A DNA stretch of 64,000 bases from AC-49 sp963766605 (GTDB taxonomy: Bacteria; Actinomycetota; Thermoleophilia; Solirubrobacterales; Solirubrobacteraceae), in NCBI GenBank assembly GCA_963766605.1, contig CAVYAT010000001.1:744001-808000 (forward strand), read 5' to 3'. A program made the translations under genes and the position numbers. Positions 1-7,884 of the stretch are shown in pieces. The notes below the pieces were generated by a model, which was not told the DNA's origin, did no database searches, and saw only the letters and a list, made by a program, of their open reading frames with translations. The stretch's first letter is position 1; the number at the start of each line of letters is the position of its first letter.

Positions 1-180
1 CGTGCAGGTCACGTCCGACGGGGCACCGAGCAGCGCACAGTTGTGAGACACGTTGGTGAACCCGGTGGCCAGGCTCGGCGGGCCGAGGACGATCGTCACC
101 GCACCTGCGGGCGCGGCGGCCAGAACCATGCCCAGCGCCGCCACGCCGGCGACTATCGACCCTCGCTTCACGAACCGCAT
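1..180 (-). CDS. Secreted protein of unknown function, N-terminal fragment
   Basis: The gene reads leftward from an ATG at 180 and runs off the left edge; 60 codons are visible without a stop. The product starts with a classic Sec signal peptide: basic residues at positions 2, 5 and 6, a hydrophobic core from about residue 8 to 22, and an Ala-rich cleavage region near residues 22-27 (APAGA). The mature part begins VTIVLGPPSL and has a Cys in SHNCALL and another near the edge. An AGGAT ribosome site lies just before the ATG. It sits 32 bp downstream of the acyl-CoA synthetase on the same strand. No family is recognisable from this fragment. Confidence 0.75.
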   Translation of the reverse strand, partial: MRFVKRGSIVAGVAALGMVLAAAPAGAVTIVLGPPSLATGFTNVSHNCALLGAPSDVTCT

Positions 181-212
181 TGCGGCATCCTCGCGGACGG
201 ACCGGCGAAACG

Positions 213-1778
213 CTAGCCGGGCGCGACCTGATCGAACTCGCGCTCGCGCAGCTCGATCCGGCGGATCTTGCCGGTCAGCGTCTTGGGCAGATCGGTGACG
301 AACTCGACCTTGCGTGGGTAGGCGTAGGCCGACAGGCGACTGCGGACGTGGGTCTGGATCTCGCGGGCGAGCTCGTCGGAGCCCTCGTGGCCGTCGGCGA
401 GGACGATGAACGCCTTGACGACATGGCCCTTGACCTCGTCGGGCGACGCGACGGCCGCGGCCTCGCGCACCGCCGGGTGCTCGAGGCACGCGGACTCGAC
501 CTCGAACGGCCCGACCCGGTAGCCGGCGGTGATGATCACGTCGTCGGCGCGGCCGGCGTACCAGACGTAGCCTTCCTCGTCCATCGTCGCCGCGTCCTTG
601 GTGTGGAACCAGTCGCCGCCGAACGTCTCGCGCGCCGCCTCCTCGTTGTTCCAGTAGCCCAGCGGCCAATGCGGGTTGGAGCGCGCGCGCAGGCAGATCT
701 CACCGCGCTCACCCTGGGCGACCGGCTGCTCGTCCTCGTCGAGGATCTGCACGTCCCAGCCCGGCATCGGGCGGCCCATCGAGCCCTCGCGGACCTCCAT
801 GAACGGGAAGTTCGCGCACAGCGGATAGGACTCGGTCAGCCCGTAGTAGTCGAGCACGGTCACGCCGTATTGGTCACGGAACCACTTGATCGCCTCGGGG
901 TTCAGCGGCTCGCCGGCGCTGCACACGCGCGTGAACTTCTGCGGGTAGCGCGTGCTCGCGTCCTCGATCGCCATCATCGACCGCATCGCCGTCGGGGTCG
1001 TGAAGACGTGCGTGACGTCGTGGCGCGACATGAAGTCGAGCTGCTGGACGGGGTCAAAACCGCCCTGGCGCTGGAGCACGCACTGCACAGCGCCCAGGCG
1101 CCACGGGCCGAGCAGCGGCGCGATGCCGGCCGCCCAGGCCCACTCGCCCATGCCGTGGAACCGCACGCCGTCGGAGACCTCGTGGCAGTAGGTGAACTCC
1201 TCGTGGGCGAGCAGGTAGCGGTGGGCGTGCACGATGCCCTTCGCGAGGCCGGTCGTGCCCGACGTGTAGTAGAGCTGGGCTGGGTCGTCGGACGCGGTGT
1301 CAGCGGTCTGGAACTCCGTCGAGGCGCCGTCGAGCAGGCCGTCGTCGAGGATCAGCAGCGAGTCGACGAGCGACGGGTCAAAGCGCGGCGCGTTGGCCCG
1401 ATCGGTGACCAGCACCTTGGCGCCCGAGTCCTCGAGGCGGTGACGGATGCCATCGTCGCCGTAGAGCACCGACATCGACAGCAGCAGCGCCGCGTTCTTG
1501 TAGACGCCGAAGAACACGGCTGCCGTCTCGGCCGTCGGGGGCAACACGACGGCCACGCGATCGCCGCGCCGCACGCCGGCGTCGCGCAGGACGTTGGCCG
1601 CCTGATTGGCCAGGTCCTGAAGCTCGCCCCACGCCACCTCGCGCTGCGCGCCGTCGTAGCGCTCCCAGACCATCGCCAGCTTGTCGCGCGGGTGCTTGTC
1701 GCAGACGTCGGCGGCAATGTTGTACCGATCAGGGACCTTCCACCGGTGGTCGGCGCAGACCTCTTCGTACGTCCTCAC
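213..1778 (-). CDS. AMP-dependent acyl-CoA synthetase (ANL superfamily)
   Basis: This 521-residue protein should activate a carboxylic acid with ATP to an acyl-adenylate and then to the CoA thioester. The P-loop-like motif YTSGTTGLAKG lies near residue 171, YGLTE in the middle, and the C-terminal LTGKIRR with the adenylation lysine near residue 504. Length and motif order fit the acetate or medium-chain/aromatic acid ligase branch; the substrate cannot be read from sequence. A GTG at 1787 is also in frame, but GTG 1778 stands exactly 7 nt after a TAGCGT box and is preferred as a leaderless start. It is divergent from the DsbA-like gene across a 35-bp palindromic promoter. Confidence 0.93.
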   Translation of the reverse strand: MRTYEEVCADHRWKVPDRYNIAADVCDKHPRDKLAMVWERYDGAQREVAWGELQDLANQAANVLRDAGVRRGDRVAVVLPPTAETAAVFFGVYKNAALLLSMSVLYGDDGIRHRLEDSGAKVLVTDRANAPRFDPSLVDSLLILDDGLLDGASTEFQTADTASDDPAQLYYTSGTTGLAKGIVHAHRYLLAHEEFTYCHEVSDGVRFHGMGEWAWAAGIAPLLGPWRLGAVQCVLQRQGGFDPVQQLDFMSRHDVTHVFTTPTAMRSMMAIEDASTRYPQKFTRVCSAGEPLNPEAIKWFRDQYGVTVLDYYGLTESYPLCANFPFMEVREGSMGRPMPGWDVQILDEDEQPVAQGERGEICLRARSNPHWPLGYWNNEEAARETFGGDWFHTKDAATMDEEGYVWYAGRADDVIITAGYRVGPFEVESACLEHPAVREAAAVASPDEVKGHVVKAFIVLADGHEGSDELAREIQTHVRSRLSAYAYPRKVEFVTDLPKTLTGKIRRIELREREFDQVAPG

Positions 1779-1783
1779 CGAGC

Positions 1784-1808
1784 CCACGCTAGCGCTTCGC
1801 TAGCGTGG
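1784..1808. promoter_or_regulatory. Palindromic divergent promoter with two TAGCGT boxes
   Basis: A perfect 11-bp inverted repeat (CCACGCTAGCG / CGCTAGCGTGG, 3-nt loop CTT) fills the space between two divergent start codons. Each arm contains TAGCGT (1791-1786 on minus, 1801-1806 on plus), and each hexamer is followed by exactly 7 nt and then a start codon (GTG 1778, ATG 1814). It reads as two back-to-back -10 boxes giving leaderless mRNAs, and possibly as an operator. Confidence 0.7.
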
Positions 1809-1813
1809 TTGTC

Positions 1814-2710
1814 ATGCCCTCGGTCAACGTCACCCATTTCACCGACCCAGGTTGTCCCTGGGCCTACTCCGCAACCCCGTCGCTCGCCGTTCTGCGGTGG
1901 CGCTTCGGCGACCAGCTGCAATGGCGCCACGTGATGATCGGCCTGCGCGAGGTCGACGGGGAGCTGCCCGCGTCCTACACCCCCCAGCGCGCAGCGCTGG
2001 GCTGGCAGAGCTTCCGCCGCTTCGGCATGCCGTTCGCGCCCCAGCCCAAGGCGCGGATCGCCGCCACCGCCCCGGCCTGCAGGGCGATCATCGCGGCCCG
2101 CCAGCAAGCGCCCGATCGCGAATGGGCGGTCTTCCGTGCCTTGCAGGTCCTCCAGTTCACGACCCCGAACCTGCTCGAGGACCCGGACGCGATCCGCGAC
2201 GCGCTGAGCGCGGTCGAAGGCGTCGATGCCGACGCGATCGTCGCGGCCATCGACTCCGACGAGGTCACGGCCGCCTATGACGCCGACCGCGAGGAGGCGC
2301 GCACCGCCGCCGGCTCGCCGACCGAGGCTCAGGGCCGCTCGAGCGACCGCGGTGGCGGCGTCGAGCGCTACACCGCGCCGTCGCTCATCTTCGAGCAGGA
2401 CGGCACGACGATGGAGGTCGGCGGCTTCCAGCCGCTGGAGGCCTACGACACGCTGCTGGCGAACCTCGACCGGTCGCTGGAGCGGCGCGATCCGCCGCAG
2501 GATGCGGCCGAGCTGCTCGACTTCTTCCCCGACGGCCTGTTCACGGCCGAGGTCGCCGCGCTGCTCGCGCACCGCCTCGCACCGCTGGACCAGGTCGCGG
2601 CCGAGGCGGCGATGATCGAAGCGATGGCCGACGGCGCGGCCGCACGGCTCCCGGCCGGCGACAGCGCTCTGTGGGTCAAGGCGACGAGCCTGGTCGGCGC
2701 GTCGGGATAG
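1814..2710 (+). CDS. DsbA-family (FrnE-like) thioredoxin-fold protein
   Basis: The 298-residue product begins with a thioredoxin-fold strand followed by DPGCPWAY near residue 11, a CPWA version of the DsbA/FrnE redox site in which the second Cys is replaced. A helical insertion follows, and APSLIFEQDG around residue 190 supplies the cis-Pro region. No signal peptide is present, so it acts in the cytoplasm. With one active-site Cys it may be an isomerase- or glutathione-transferase-like member rather than a disulfide oxidase. The start is the ATG 7 nt after TAGCGT; a GTG at 1805 overlaps the palindrome and is less likely. The last about 75 residues are an extra helical tail. Confidence 0.85.
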   Translation: MPSVNVTHFTDPGCPWAYSATPSLAVLRWRFGDQLQWRHVMIGLREVDGELPASYTPQRAALGWQSFRRFGMPFAPQPKARIAATAPACRAIIAARQQAPDREWAVFRALQVLQFTTPNLLEDPDAIRDALSAVEGVDADAIVAAIDSDEVTAAYDADREEARTAAGSPTEAQGRSSDRGGGVERYTAPSLIFEQDGTTMEVGGFQPLEAYDTLLANLDRSLERRDPPQDAAELLDFFPDGLFTAEVAALLAHRLAPLDQVAAEAAMIEAMADGAAARLPAGDSALWVKATSLVGASG

Positions 2711-2714
2711 CGGG

Positions 2715-3263
2715 TTACGCCGGCGCGGCCGCCGGCTCCTGCGCCTCGTGCTCCGAGCTGTCTGGAGTCTCGGGCGCCGGCTGGCGGCGGGCGTAGGCCA
2801 GCGCGGCGGCCGAGCCGACGAAGCCCGCCGCGAGCTGGGCGACCGCCCAGCGGCTGCCCCAGCGCTCGCGTCCTGCGGCAGCGTCGACCGACCACGCGCC
2901 GGGACCGACATCCGTCAGCGCGAAGACGATCGCCATCAGCACGAGGTTGTACTCGTAGCCGCCGTTGGTCACCCACGGCCCCTTGGGCCCGTGGACGGTG
3001 TGGATCGCGGTGGCCATCGTGCCGCTCAGCAGCGTCGCCGCCACCGGCGTCGCCGCGCCGAGCGCCAGCAGCGCGCCGCCGCCGGTCTCGGCCGCGCCCG
3101 CGGCGGTGGCGTGGACCTTCCCCGGCCGCAGCCCGATGAACTCGAAGCCCTCGGCCGTGGCCCCCAGCCCGTTGCCGCCGAACCACCCGGCGAGCTTCTG
3201 CAGGCCGTGGCCCATGAACAGCCCCCCGACGATCAACCGCAGCAGCGCCAGTCCGAGTCTCAT
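2715..3263 (-). CDS. DoxX family membrane protein
   Basis: This 182-residue protein has the DoxX pattern: an N-terminal helix with LRLIVGGLFMGHGLQKLAGW, then three further membrane segments (about residues 55-75, 80-100 and 110-125), and a soluble acidic, Pro/Ala-rich tail. DoxX proteins are small quinone-linked or redox-complex membrane proteins; the role here is unknown. The ATG at 3263 is preceded by a good ribosome site (GGAAGGAT, about 5 nt before the ATG). It converges on the DsbA-like gene with only 4 bp between the stops. Confidence 0.88.
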   Translation of the reverse strand: MRLGLALLRLIVGGLFMGHGLQKLAGWFGGNGLGATAEGFEFIGLRPGKVHATAAGAAETGGGALLALGAATPVAATLLSGTMATAIHTVHGPKGPWVTNGGYEYNLVLMAIVFALTDVGPGAWSVDAAAGRERWGSRWAVAQLAAGFVGSAAALAYARRQPAPETPDSSEHEAQEPAAAPA

Positions 3264-3346
3264 CGCGATCCTTCCGAAAGAGTTTGCCCTAGCAAGGATA
3301 TAGCGTGCGGTTAGTACCCCACGCGGCGACGGGCAAACGCAATCGG

Positions 3347-3385
3347 ACGTCCACGTCAAGGGGTCAGACCCCTTGACGTTTACGT
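3347..3385. terminator. 39-bp near-perfect palindrome
   Basis: A 13-bp perfect inverted repeat (ACGTCAAGGGGTC, A, GACCCCTTGACGT) at 3353-3379 is extended by another ACGT on each side after a 2-nt mismatch. It begins 4 nt downstream of the stop of the GGDEF gene and lies upstream of doxX. No T-tract follows, so it may be a rho-independent-like terminator without a tail, or a copy of a dispersed intergenic palindromic repeat. Confidence 0.5.
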
Positions 3386-3389
3386 GAGG

Positions 3390-4403
3390 TCAGACGGCGT
3401 AGAGCTGGCGCTCGGGCCGGTCGTTGCGGCGCCGCTTGGCGGCGTACAGCGACACGTCAGCTTCGGCGTGCAGGACGATCGGATCGGCGACGCGCATCTG
3501 GCAGCCGCCGAAGCTGATGTCGACCGGCACGTCGGCGCTCGCGTTGGCGGCGTCGAGGTGGCGGCGGATGCGCGCGGCCACGGCGGGCAGCGCGTCGGCC
3601 GCCGTCTCGGGCAGCAGCACGGCGAACTCGTCGCCGCCGATGCGGAACGCCTCGTCGGTGCCGCGCACGGCGCGCAGCGCGGAGGCCATCGTCATCAGCA
3701 TCTCGTCGGCCCGGGTCTCGCCAAGGCGCTCGTTGTGAGCGGTGAAGTCGTCGATGTCGATGATGACCAGCGACAGCGGGCGGTCGTGACGCGCGGCGCG
3801 AGCGATCTCGACGGCCAGGCGCTCGTCGTAGGCGCGGCGGTTGCCGAGGCCGGTCAGCGGGTCCTCGCGGCTCGCGCGACGACCCTGCTCGCAGGCGGCC
3901 GGGTGCGACATCTGAGCGGCGATCACGCTGGCCAGCAGGCCGAGCTGCTCGCGCTCGTCGGTGCCCAGCGCTCCGGCCGTGGAGCGGTAGACGGTCAGGA
4001 CGCCCGCGACCCAGTCTTCCTCGACGATCGGCGCGCAGATGACGGAGACGGCGCCGAGACGGCGGCTCGCCTGGACGTCGACGCGCGGATCCTCACGCGT
4101 GTCGTCGGAGAAGATCACGGACTTCTCGCGGATACACGTGCCGACGAGGCTGTCGGCCACGCGGGCGCGGCGCCCGATCTGCGGAGCGGCCACACCGCAG
4201 GCGGCGCGGTAGACAACCTGCTCGCCCTCCACCATCTGGACGAGCCCACCGTCCGCGCCGGTGATCTTCATCGCCAGCTCGGAGATGAGATCGATGACGT
4301 TTTGGAGATCAAGCCCCTTGGCGGCGATCTCGTTCTGCGCGTTGATGATGTCCCGCAGGACGCTGGGGTCGTTGATGGAGGTCACGTCCCGTTCATCGTC
4401 CAC
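3390..4403 (-). CDS. GAF-domain diguanylate cyclase (GGDEF)
   Basis: The protein carries an N-terminal GAF sensor domain (about residues 30-165) and a C-terminal GGDEF domain with DPLTGLGNRRAYDE and the intact catalytic loop IGGDEFAVLLPE, so it should make cyclic di-GMP from two GTP. No RxxD inhibitory site is evident five residues before GGDEF. No membrane segment is present, so sensing is cytosolic. The start is uncertain: GTG 4403 is used here, giving 337 residues; GTG 4385 is equally possible, and a TTG at 4469 would add 22 residues of low-complexity sequence. No EAL domain is present in the gene or its neighbours. Confidence 0.9.
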   Translation of the reverse strand: MDDERDVTSINDPSVLRDIINAQNEIAAKGLDLQNVIDLISELAMKITGADGGLVQMVEGEQVVYRAACGVAAPQIGRRARVADSLVGTCIREKSVIFSDDTREDPRVDVQASRRLGAVSVICAPIVEEDWVAGVLTVYRSTAGALGTDEREQLGLLASVIAAQMSHPAACEQGRRASREDPLTGLGNRRAYDERLAVEIARAARHDRPLSLVIIDIDDFTAHNERLGETRADEMLMTMASALRAVRGTDEAFRIGGDEFAVLLPETAADALPAVAARIRRHLDAANASADVPVDISFGGCQMRVADPIVLHAEADVSLYAAKRRRNDRPERQLYAV

Positions 4404-4510
4404 AGTCGAGGCCAATTCCGCCCACCTGGACGGATGTGCGGGTCGGCGTTCTAGACAACCCTCGCCCAAAGTTGCCCATCCATGAACGAATTGTCGCGAG
4501 CTACGCCCGC

Positions 4511-4530
4511 CGGGGGCATAAAAACCCCCG
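4511..4530 (-). terminator. Short GC hairpin after acs
   Basis: On the minus strand, 13 nt after the stop of acs, CGGGGG and CCCCCG form a 6-bp stem around the loop TTTTTATG. It is a plausible weak terminator for acs; the U-run lies in the loop, not after the stem. Confidence 0.4.
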
Positions 4531-4543
4531 CAAACGGCCTGAA

Positions 4544-6526
4544 TCAGTCTTCCTCGGCCTGGCGCGACTTGATCCGGTCCTCGAGTTGAGCCATGACATC
4601 GGGGTCGCGCAATGTCGTGACGTCACCGAGCTCCCGACCCTCGGCGATGTCTCGTAGCAGTCGCCGCATGATCTTGCCCGAGCGGGTCTTGGGCAGGTCG
4701 TCGGCCCAGATGATCCGCTTCGGCCGCGCGAGCTTGCCGATCTTGACCGCGACGTGCTCGCGGATGTCGTCGACGAGCTCGTCGGTGCCGTCGAGATCGC
4801 CCTGCAGCGTCACGAACGCCGCCACCGACTGGCCGGTGTCCTCGTCGGCCTGACCGATCACGGCCGCCTCGGCGACCTTCGGATGCGAGACGATCGCCGA
4901 CTCGATCTCGGCCGTCGACATCCGGTGCCCGGATACGTTGAGCACATCGTCGACGCGCCCGATGACCCAGAGGTAGCCGTCGGGGTCGCGCTTGGAGGCG
5001 TCGCCGACCAGGTATGTCTTCGGACCCCACTTCGAGAAGTACGTCTCGATGAACCGGTCGTCGTCCTTGTACAGGGAGCGCAGCATCGACGGCCACGGCC
5101 GGCTCAGCGACAGTAGGCCCTGGGTGCCATCGTCGACCGGATCGCCCTCGTTGGTCAGCACCGCGGCCTCGATCCCGGGCAGCGGCGTGCCGGCCGACCC
5201 GGGCTTGGCGTACTGCGCGCCCGGCAGCGTCGTGATCAGGATCGCGCCGGTCTCGGTCTGCCACCACGTGTCGACGATCGGGCAGCGCCCGCCGCCGATG
5301 ACCTTGTGGTACCACAACCACGCCTTGGGGTTGATCGGCTCACCGACCGTCCCGAGCAGCCGCAGCTTGCTCAGGTCGTGGCGGCCCGGGTACTCGGCGC
5401 CCCACTTGATGCACGAGCGGATCGCCGTCGGCGCCGTGTAGAAGATCGTCGCCCCGTAGCGCTCGCACAGATCCCACCAGACGTCCTTGTCGGGGTAGTC
5501 GGGCGCGCCCTCGTACATCACGGAGGTCGCGCCGTTGGCCAGCGGGCCGTAGACGATGTAGCTGTGGCCGGTGATCCAGCCGACGTCGGCCGAGCAGAAG
5601 TAGACGTCGGATTCCGGCTTCAGGTCGAAGACATTCCTGTGGGTCCACGCCACCTGGGTCAGGTAGCCGCCGGTCGTGTGCAGGATGCCCTTCGGCTTGG
5701 CTGTCGAGCCGCTGGAGTACAGGATGAACAGCGGGTGCTCGGCGTCCAGCGGCTCGGCCGGGCAGTCGGGCGCTGCGGCGTCCAGCGCCTCGCCGAACCA
5801 CACGTCACGCCCGTCGCGCATCTCGCACGGTGTGTCGGTGTGCTTGACGACGAAGATCGTCTTGAGCGTCTGAAGGTCGCCCATCACCACGTCGACCTGG
5901 TCCTTGATCGGCGCCGTCTTGCCCTTTCGCCGCGCGCCGTCGGCCGTCACCAGCGCCTTGGCCTCGCTGAACTCCATGCGCTCCTTGACCGCCTCGGCGC
6001 TGAAGCCGCCGAAGACGACGTTGTGCAGCGCGCCGATCCGCGCGCAGGCGAGCATCGCCACCACGACCTGCGGGATCATCGGCAGGTAGATACCGACGAC
6101 GTCGCCCGCGCCGATCCCGCGGTCCTTCAGCGCGTTGGCGAAGCGCTGCGTGTCGGCCAGCAGCTGAGCGTAGGTGACGTCGCGTTCCTCGCCGTTCTCG
6201 CCGCGCCAGTGGAATGCGACGCGATTGCCGATCCCGGCCGCCACGTGGCGGTCGAGGCAGTTGTGCGACACGTTGAGCTTGCCACCGACGAACCACTTGT
6301 AGAACGGCGGATTGGCGTCGTCGAGGACCGTGTCCCATTCCTCGAACCAGTCCAGCGCACGTGCCTGTTGCGCCCACCACTCGGCGCCCTGCGCCTCGGC
6401 CGCGTCGTGCTCCGAGCGGTCGGTGATCAGTGCCTGGGCCGCGAACGCCGGTGGCGGATCGAAACGCTCGACGTTGAGGAGCTCGTCGAGCTCGTTCTGA
6501 AGCGTCTCCTGCTGGTCGATCGACAT
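4544..6526 (-). CDS. acs: Acetyl-CoA synthetase, AMP-forming
   Basis: The enzyme converts acetate, ATP and CoA to acetyl-CoA, AMP and pyrophosphate. At 660 residues it matches the usual Acs length of about 650. Visible landmarks include YSSGSTAKPKGI (P-loop), the acetate-pocket stretch VDTWWQTETGA, the hinge region GRVDDVLNVSGH, and KTRSGKIMRRLLR, whose lysine is the residue acetylated in the well-studied Salmonella enzyme. The start is the ATG of MSIDQQ at 6526; an in-frame extension to 6607 is basic low-complexity sequence and unlikely. No acetyltransferase gene of the Pat type lies next to it; the GNAT at 11593 is distant. Confidence 0.97.
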   Translation of the reverse strand: MSIDQQETLQNELDELLNVERFDPPPAFAAQALITDRSEHDAAEAQGAEWWAQQARALDWFEEWDTVLDDANPPFYKWFVGGKLNVSHNCLDRHVAAGIGNRVAFHWRGENGEERDVTYAQLLADTQRFANALKDRGIGAGDVVGIYLPMIPQVVVAMLACARIGALHNVVFGGFSAEAVKERMEFSEAKALVTADGARRKGKTAPIKDQVDVVMGDLQTLKTIFVVKHTDTPCEMRDGRDVWFGEALDAAAPDCPAEPLDAEHPLFILYSSGSTAKPKGILHTTGGYLTQVAWTHRNVFDLKPESDVYFCSADVGWITGHSYIVYGPLANGATSVMYEGAPDYPDKDVWWDLCERYGATIFYTAPTAIRSCIKWGAEYPGRHDLSKLRLLGTVGEPINPKAWLWYHKVIGGGRCPIVDTWWQTETGAILITTLPGAQYAKPGSAGTPLPGIEAAVLTNEGDPVDDGTQGLLSLSRPWPSMLRSLYKDDDRFIETYFSKWGPKTYLVGDASKRDPDGYLWVIGRVDDVLNVSGHRMSTAEIESAIVSHPKVAEAAVIGQADEDTGQSVAAFVTLQGDLDGTDELVDDIREHVAVKIGKLARPKRIIWADDLPKTRSGKIMRRLLRDIAEGRELGDVTTLRDPDVMAQLEDRIKSRQAEED

Positions 6527-6560
6527 GAGGCGCAGTCTGCCACCCCGCGCCGCCCGCCGT

Positions 6561-7529
6561 TCAGCGACGCTTGCGCTTGCGCTTCTTCGATGACGGGTGC
6601 TGCGCACCGGCCGTCACGGTGTCGCTGGGCTCCTCGTCGGACGGCGCGGGCTTGCGACCGGCGCCGCGCCCGCCGCCACCGCCACGCTGCGCCCGCTGCG
6701 CCTCGCGTTGCTCGCGGATCTGCTGCGACGTCGGCCACGGCTCGGCCTGTCCGCTCGCCCACGCCGGTGGGACGCCGCTGAACCAGTGACCGCCGATCAG
6801 CACGCCGAGGAAGATCAGCCAGAACACGAACGGCACCGGGTACAGCGGCGTGCCGAGCGGGAAGACGTAGAGAACCCCGGCGATGATCCCGAGCACGCCG
6901 AGGAAACGGGTCAGCAGCCCGCAGCGCATCGCGTTGAGCGAGATCATCGCCAGGCCGAACGCGAACGCCAGCCCGCCGAAGAAACGCATGAACGACGAGA
7001 AGCGGATGAACGGGTTGTCGACGACGACCTGGTTGGCCGCGTGATGGCTGTGATCGGCGCTGTGGGCGAACGAGTGGGCCTTTGCCACGAGGCCGGCTCC
7101 GAGTACGGCGGTCGAGAGGCCGAGCAGAACCAGCCCGACGAGCACCACCGGGAGCGTCCAGCGGCGCAGGTTCGGGTTGCGCGCGCTGGTCGCGCGGTAC
7201 AGGTAGCCGACGCCGAGGATGGCGGCCAGGAACGCGCCGCCCTGCAGGACGTAGCCGAGGACGAGCGCCCCGCCGTGGTTGGAGACATACGTGAACGACG
7301 CGACGCGCAGGTCGACGCGCTCCAGCGTGTCGGCCGCGTGGAAGGCGTCGAGCAGCGTGATCTTCGGCGCGCCGGCCTCTGCCGCGACCTGGATGACGGT
7401 GCCGATGATGATCCCGAGACCGGCGACGATCGAGCCGATGCTCGCCACGCGACGGTGGGCGGACTCCCACTCGAGCGTCTCCTGCGTCGAAGGCTGGTCG
7501 ACCTCCGCGGGCTGCTTGGAATCGGCCAC
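6561..7529 (-). CDS. Predicted multi-pass membrane protein with basic tail
   Basis: The 322-residue product has an acidic N-terminal tail of about 25 residues, then about seven hydrophobic segments (about residues 28-50, 85-110, 125-150, 180-200, 205-225 and 230-250), and ends in a Gly/Arg- and Lys/Arg-rich tail (KKRKRKRR). A His-rich loop HSADHSHHAAN follows the fourth helix. I do not recognise a named family. The GTG start is 4 nt after the stop of the upstream small gene at 7534, so the two are co-transcribed. The basic tail probably faces the cytoplasm. Confidence 0.8.
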   Translation of the reverse strand: MADSKQPAEVDQPSTQETLEWESAHRRVASIGSIVAGLGIIIGTVIQVAAEAGAPKITLLDAFHAADTLERVDLRVASFTYVSNHGGALVLGYVLQGGAFLAAILGVGYLYRATSARNPNLRRWTLPVVLVGLVLLGLSTAVLGAGLVAKAHSFAHSADHSHHAANQVVVDNPFIRFSSFMRFFGGLAFAFGLAMISLNAMRCGLLTRFLGVLGIIAGVLYVFPLGTPLYPVPFVFWLIFLGVLIGGHWFSGVPPAWASGQAEPWPTSQQIREQREAQRAQRGGGGGRGAGRKPAPSDEEPSDTVTAGAQHPSSKKRKRKRR

Positions 7530-7533
7530 CGGC

Positions 7534-7746
7534 TCAGCGCTCTTGCGTCGGCGCAGGAGTTCCGCGCCGTCCGGACTCGGCGATCGCGCCGACGGGGCGG
7601 GCCGGGACGTGCGCCGCGTCGCGCGGCTCGACGATGCGCGACACGCGGTCGCCGGCGAGCAGCAACATGTCGAGCAACGGCGCCGCGACCTTCAGCCCGG
7701 CCTCGATACGCCCGCGCCATGCGAGCTGTCTGGTTGACGGTGCCAC
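7534..7746 (-). CDS. Small conserved-looking protein, 70 residues
   Basis: The protein is short and mixed, with an amphipathic stretch KVAAPLLDMLLLAGDRVSRI in the middle and a Pro/Arg-rich end. No known domain is evident. The GTG start at 7746 is set by TAGGAT at 7759-7754 on the minus strand, 7 nt upstream. It lies 4 nt before the membrane protein gene, so the two probably work together. Support is good codon usage, the promoter and operon position. Confidence 0.65.
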   Translation of the reverse strand: MAPSTRQLAWRGRIEAGLKVAAPLLDMLLLAGDRVSRIVEPRDAAHVPARPVGAIAESGRRGTPAPTQER

Positions 7747-7753
7747 GGCGGGA

Positions 7754-7759
7754 ATCCTA
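7754..7759 (-). promoter_or_regulatory. -10 box TAGGAT, 7 nt before GTG 7746
   Basis: TAGGAT followed by 7 nt (TCCCGCC) and the GTG start, with no ribosome site between. This predicts a leaderless mRNA for the two-gene unit 7746-6561. Confidence 0.6.
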
Positions 7760-7764
7760 CGGTT

Positions 7765-7872
7765 CTACGGCTCGTCGGGGTCGCGGCCCCGGAACCAGAA
7801 CCACCAGATCGCGCCGAGCGCCACGAACGACAGCGCCATTGCAACGCAGATCCCGACCTCGAGGACGATCAC
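7765..7872 (-). CDS. Single-span mini membrane protein, 35 residues
   Basis: GTG 7872 opens a 35-residue frame made of one hydrophobic segment (about residues 2-25, ending in AIWWFWFRG) and a short charged tail GRDPDEP before TAG. The frame is too short for routine gene finding. It is supported by a TAGACT box 6 nt upstream of the GTG, the same spacing as at many other genes here, and by topology typical of a membrane mini-protein (Trp-rich interface, charged tail). The role is unknown. Confidence 0.6.
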   Translation of the reverse strand: MIVLEVGICVAMALSFVALGAIWWFWFRGRDPDEP

Positions 7873-7878
7873 GCGCCC

Positions 7879-7884
7879 AGTCTA
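7879..7884 (-). promoter_or_regulatory. -10 box TAGACT built on a stop codon
   Basis: TAGACT on the minus strand begins with the TAG stop of the alpha/beta hydrolase and stands 6 nt before GTG 7872. The stop codon of one gene therefore doubles as part of the promoter of the next. Confidence 0.5.

Noticed and set aside
4387..4469. TTG start for the GGDEF gene
   Set aside because: It adds low-complexity sequence with no ribosome site; GTG 4403 or 4385 is more plausible.
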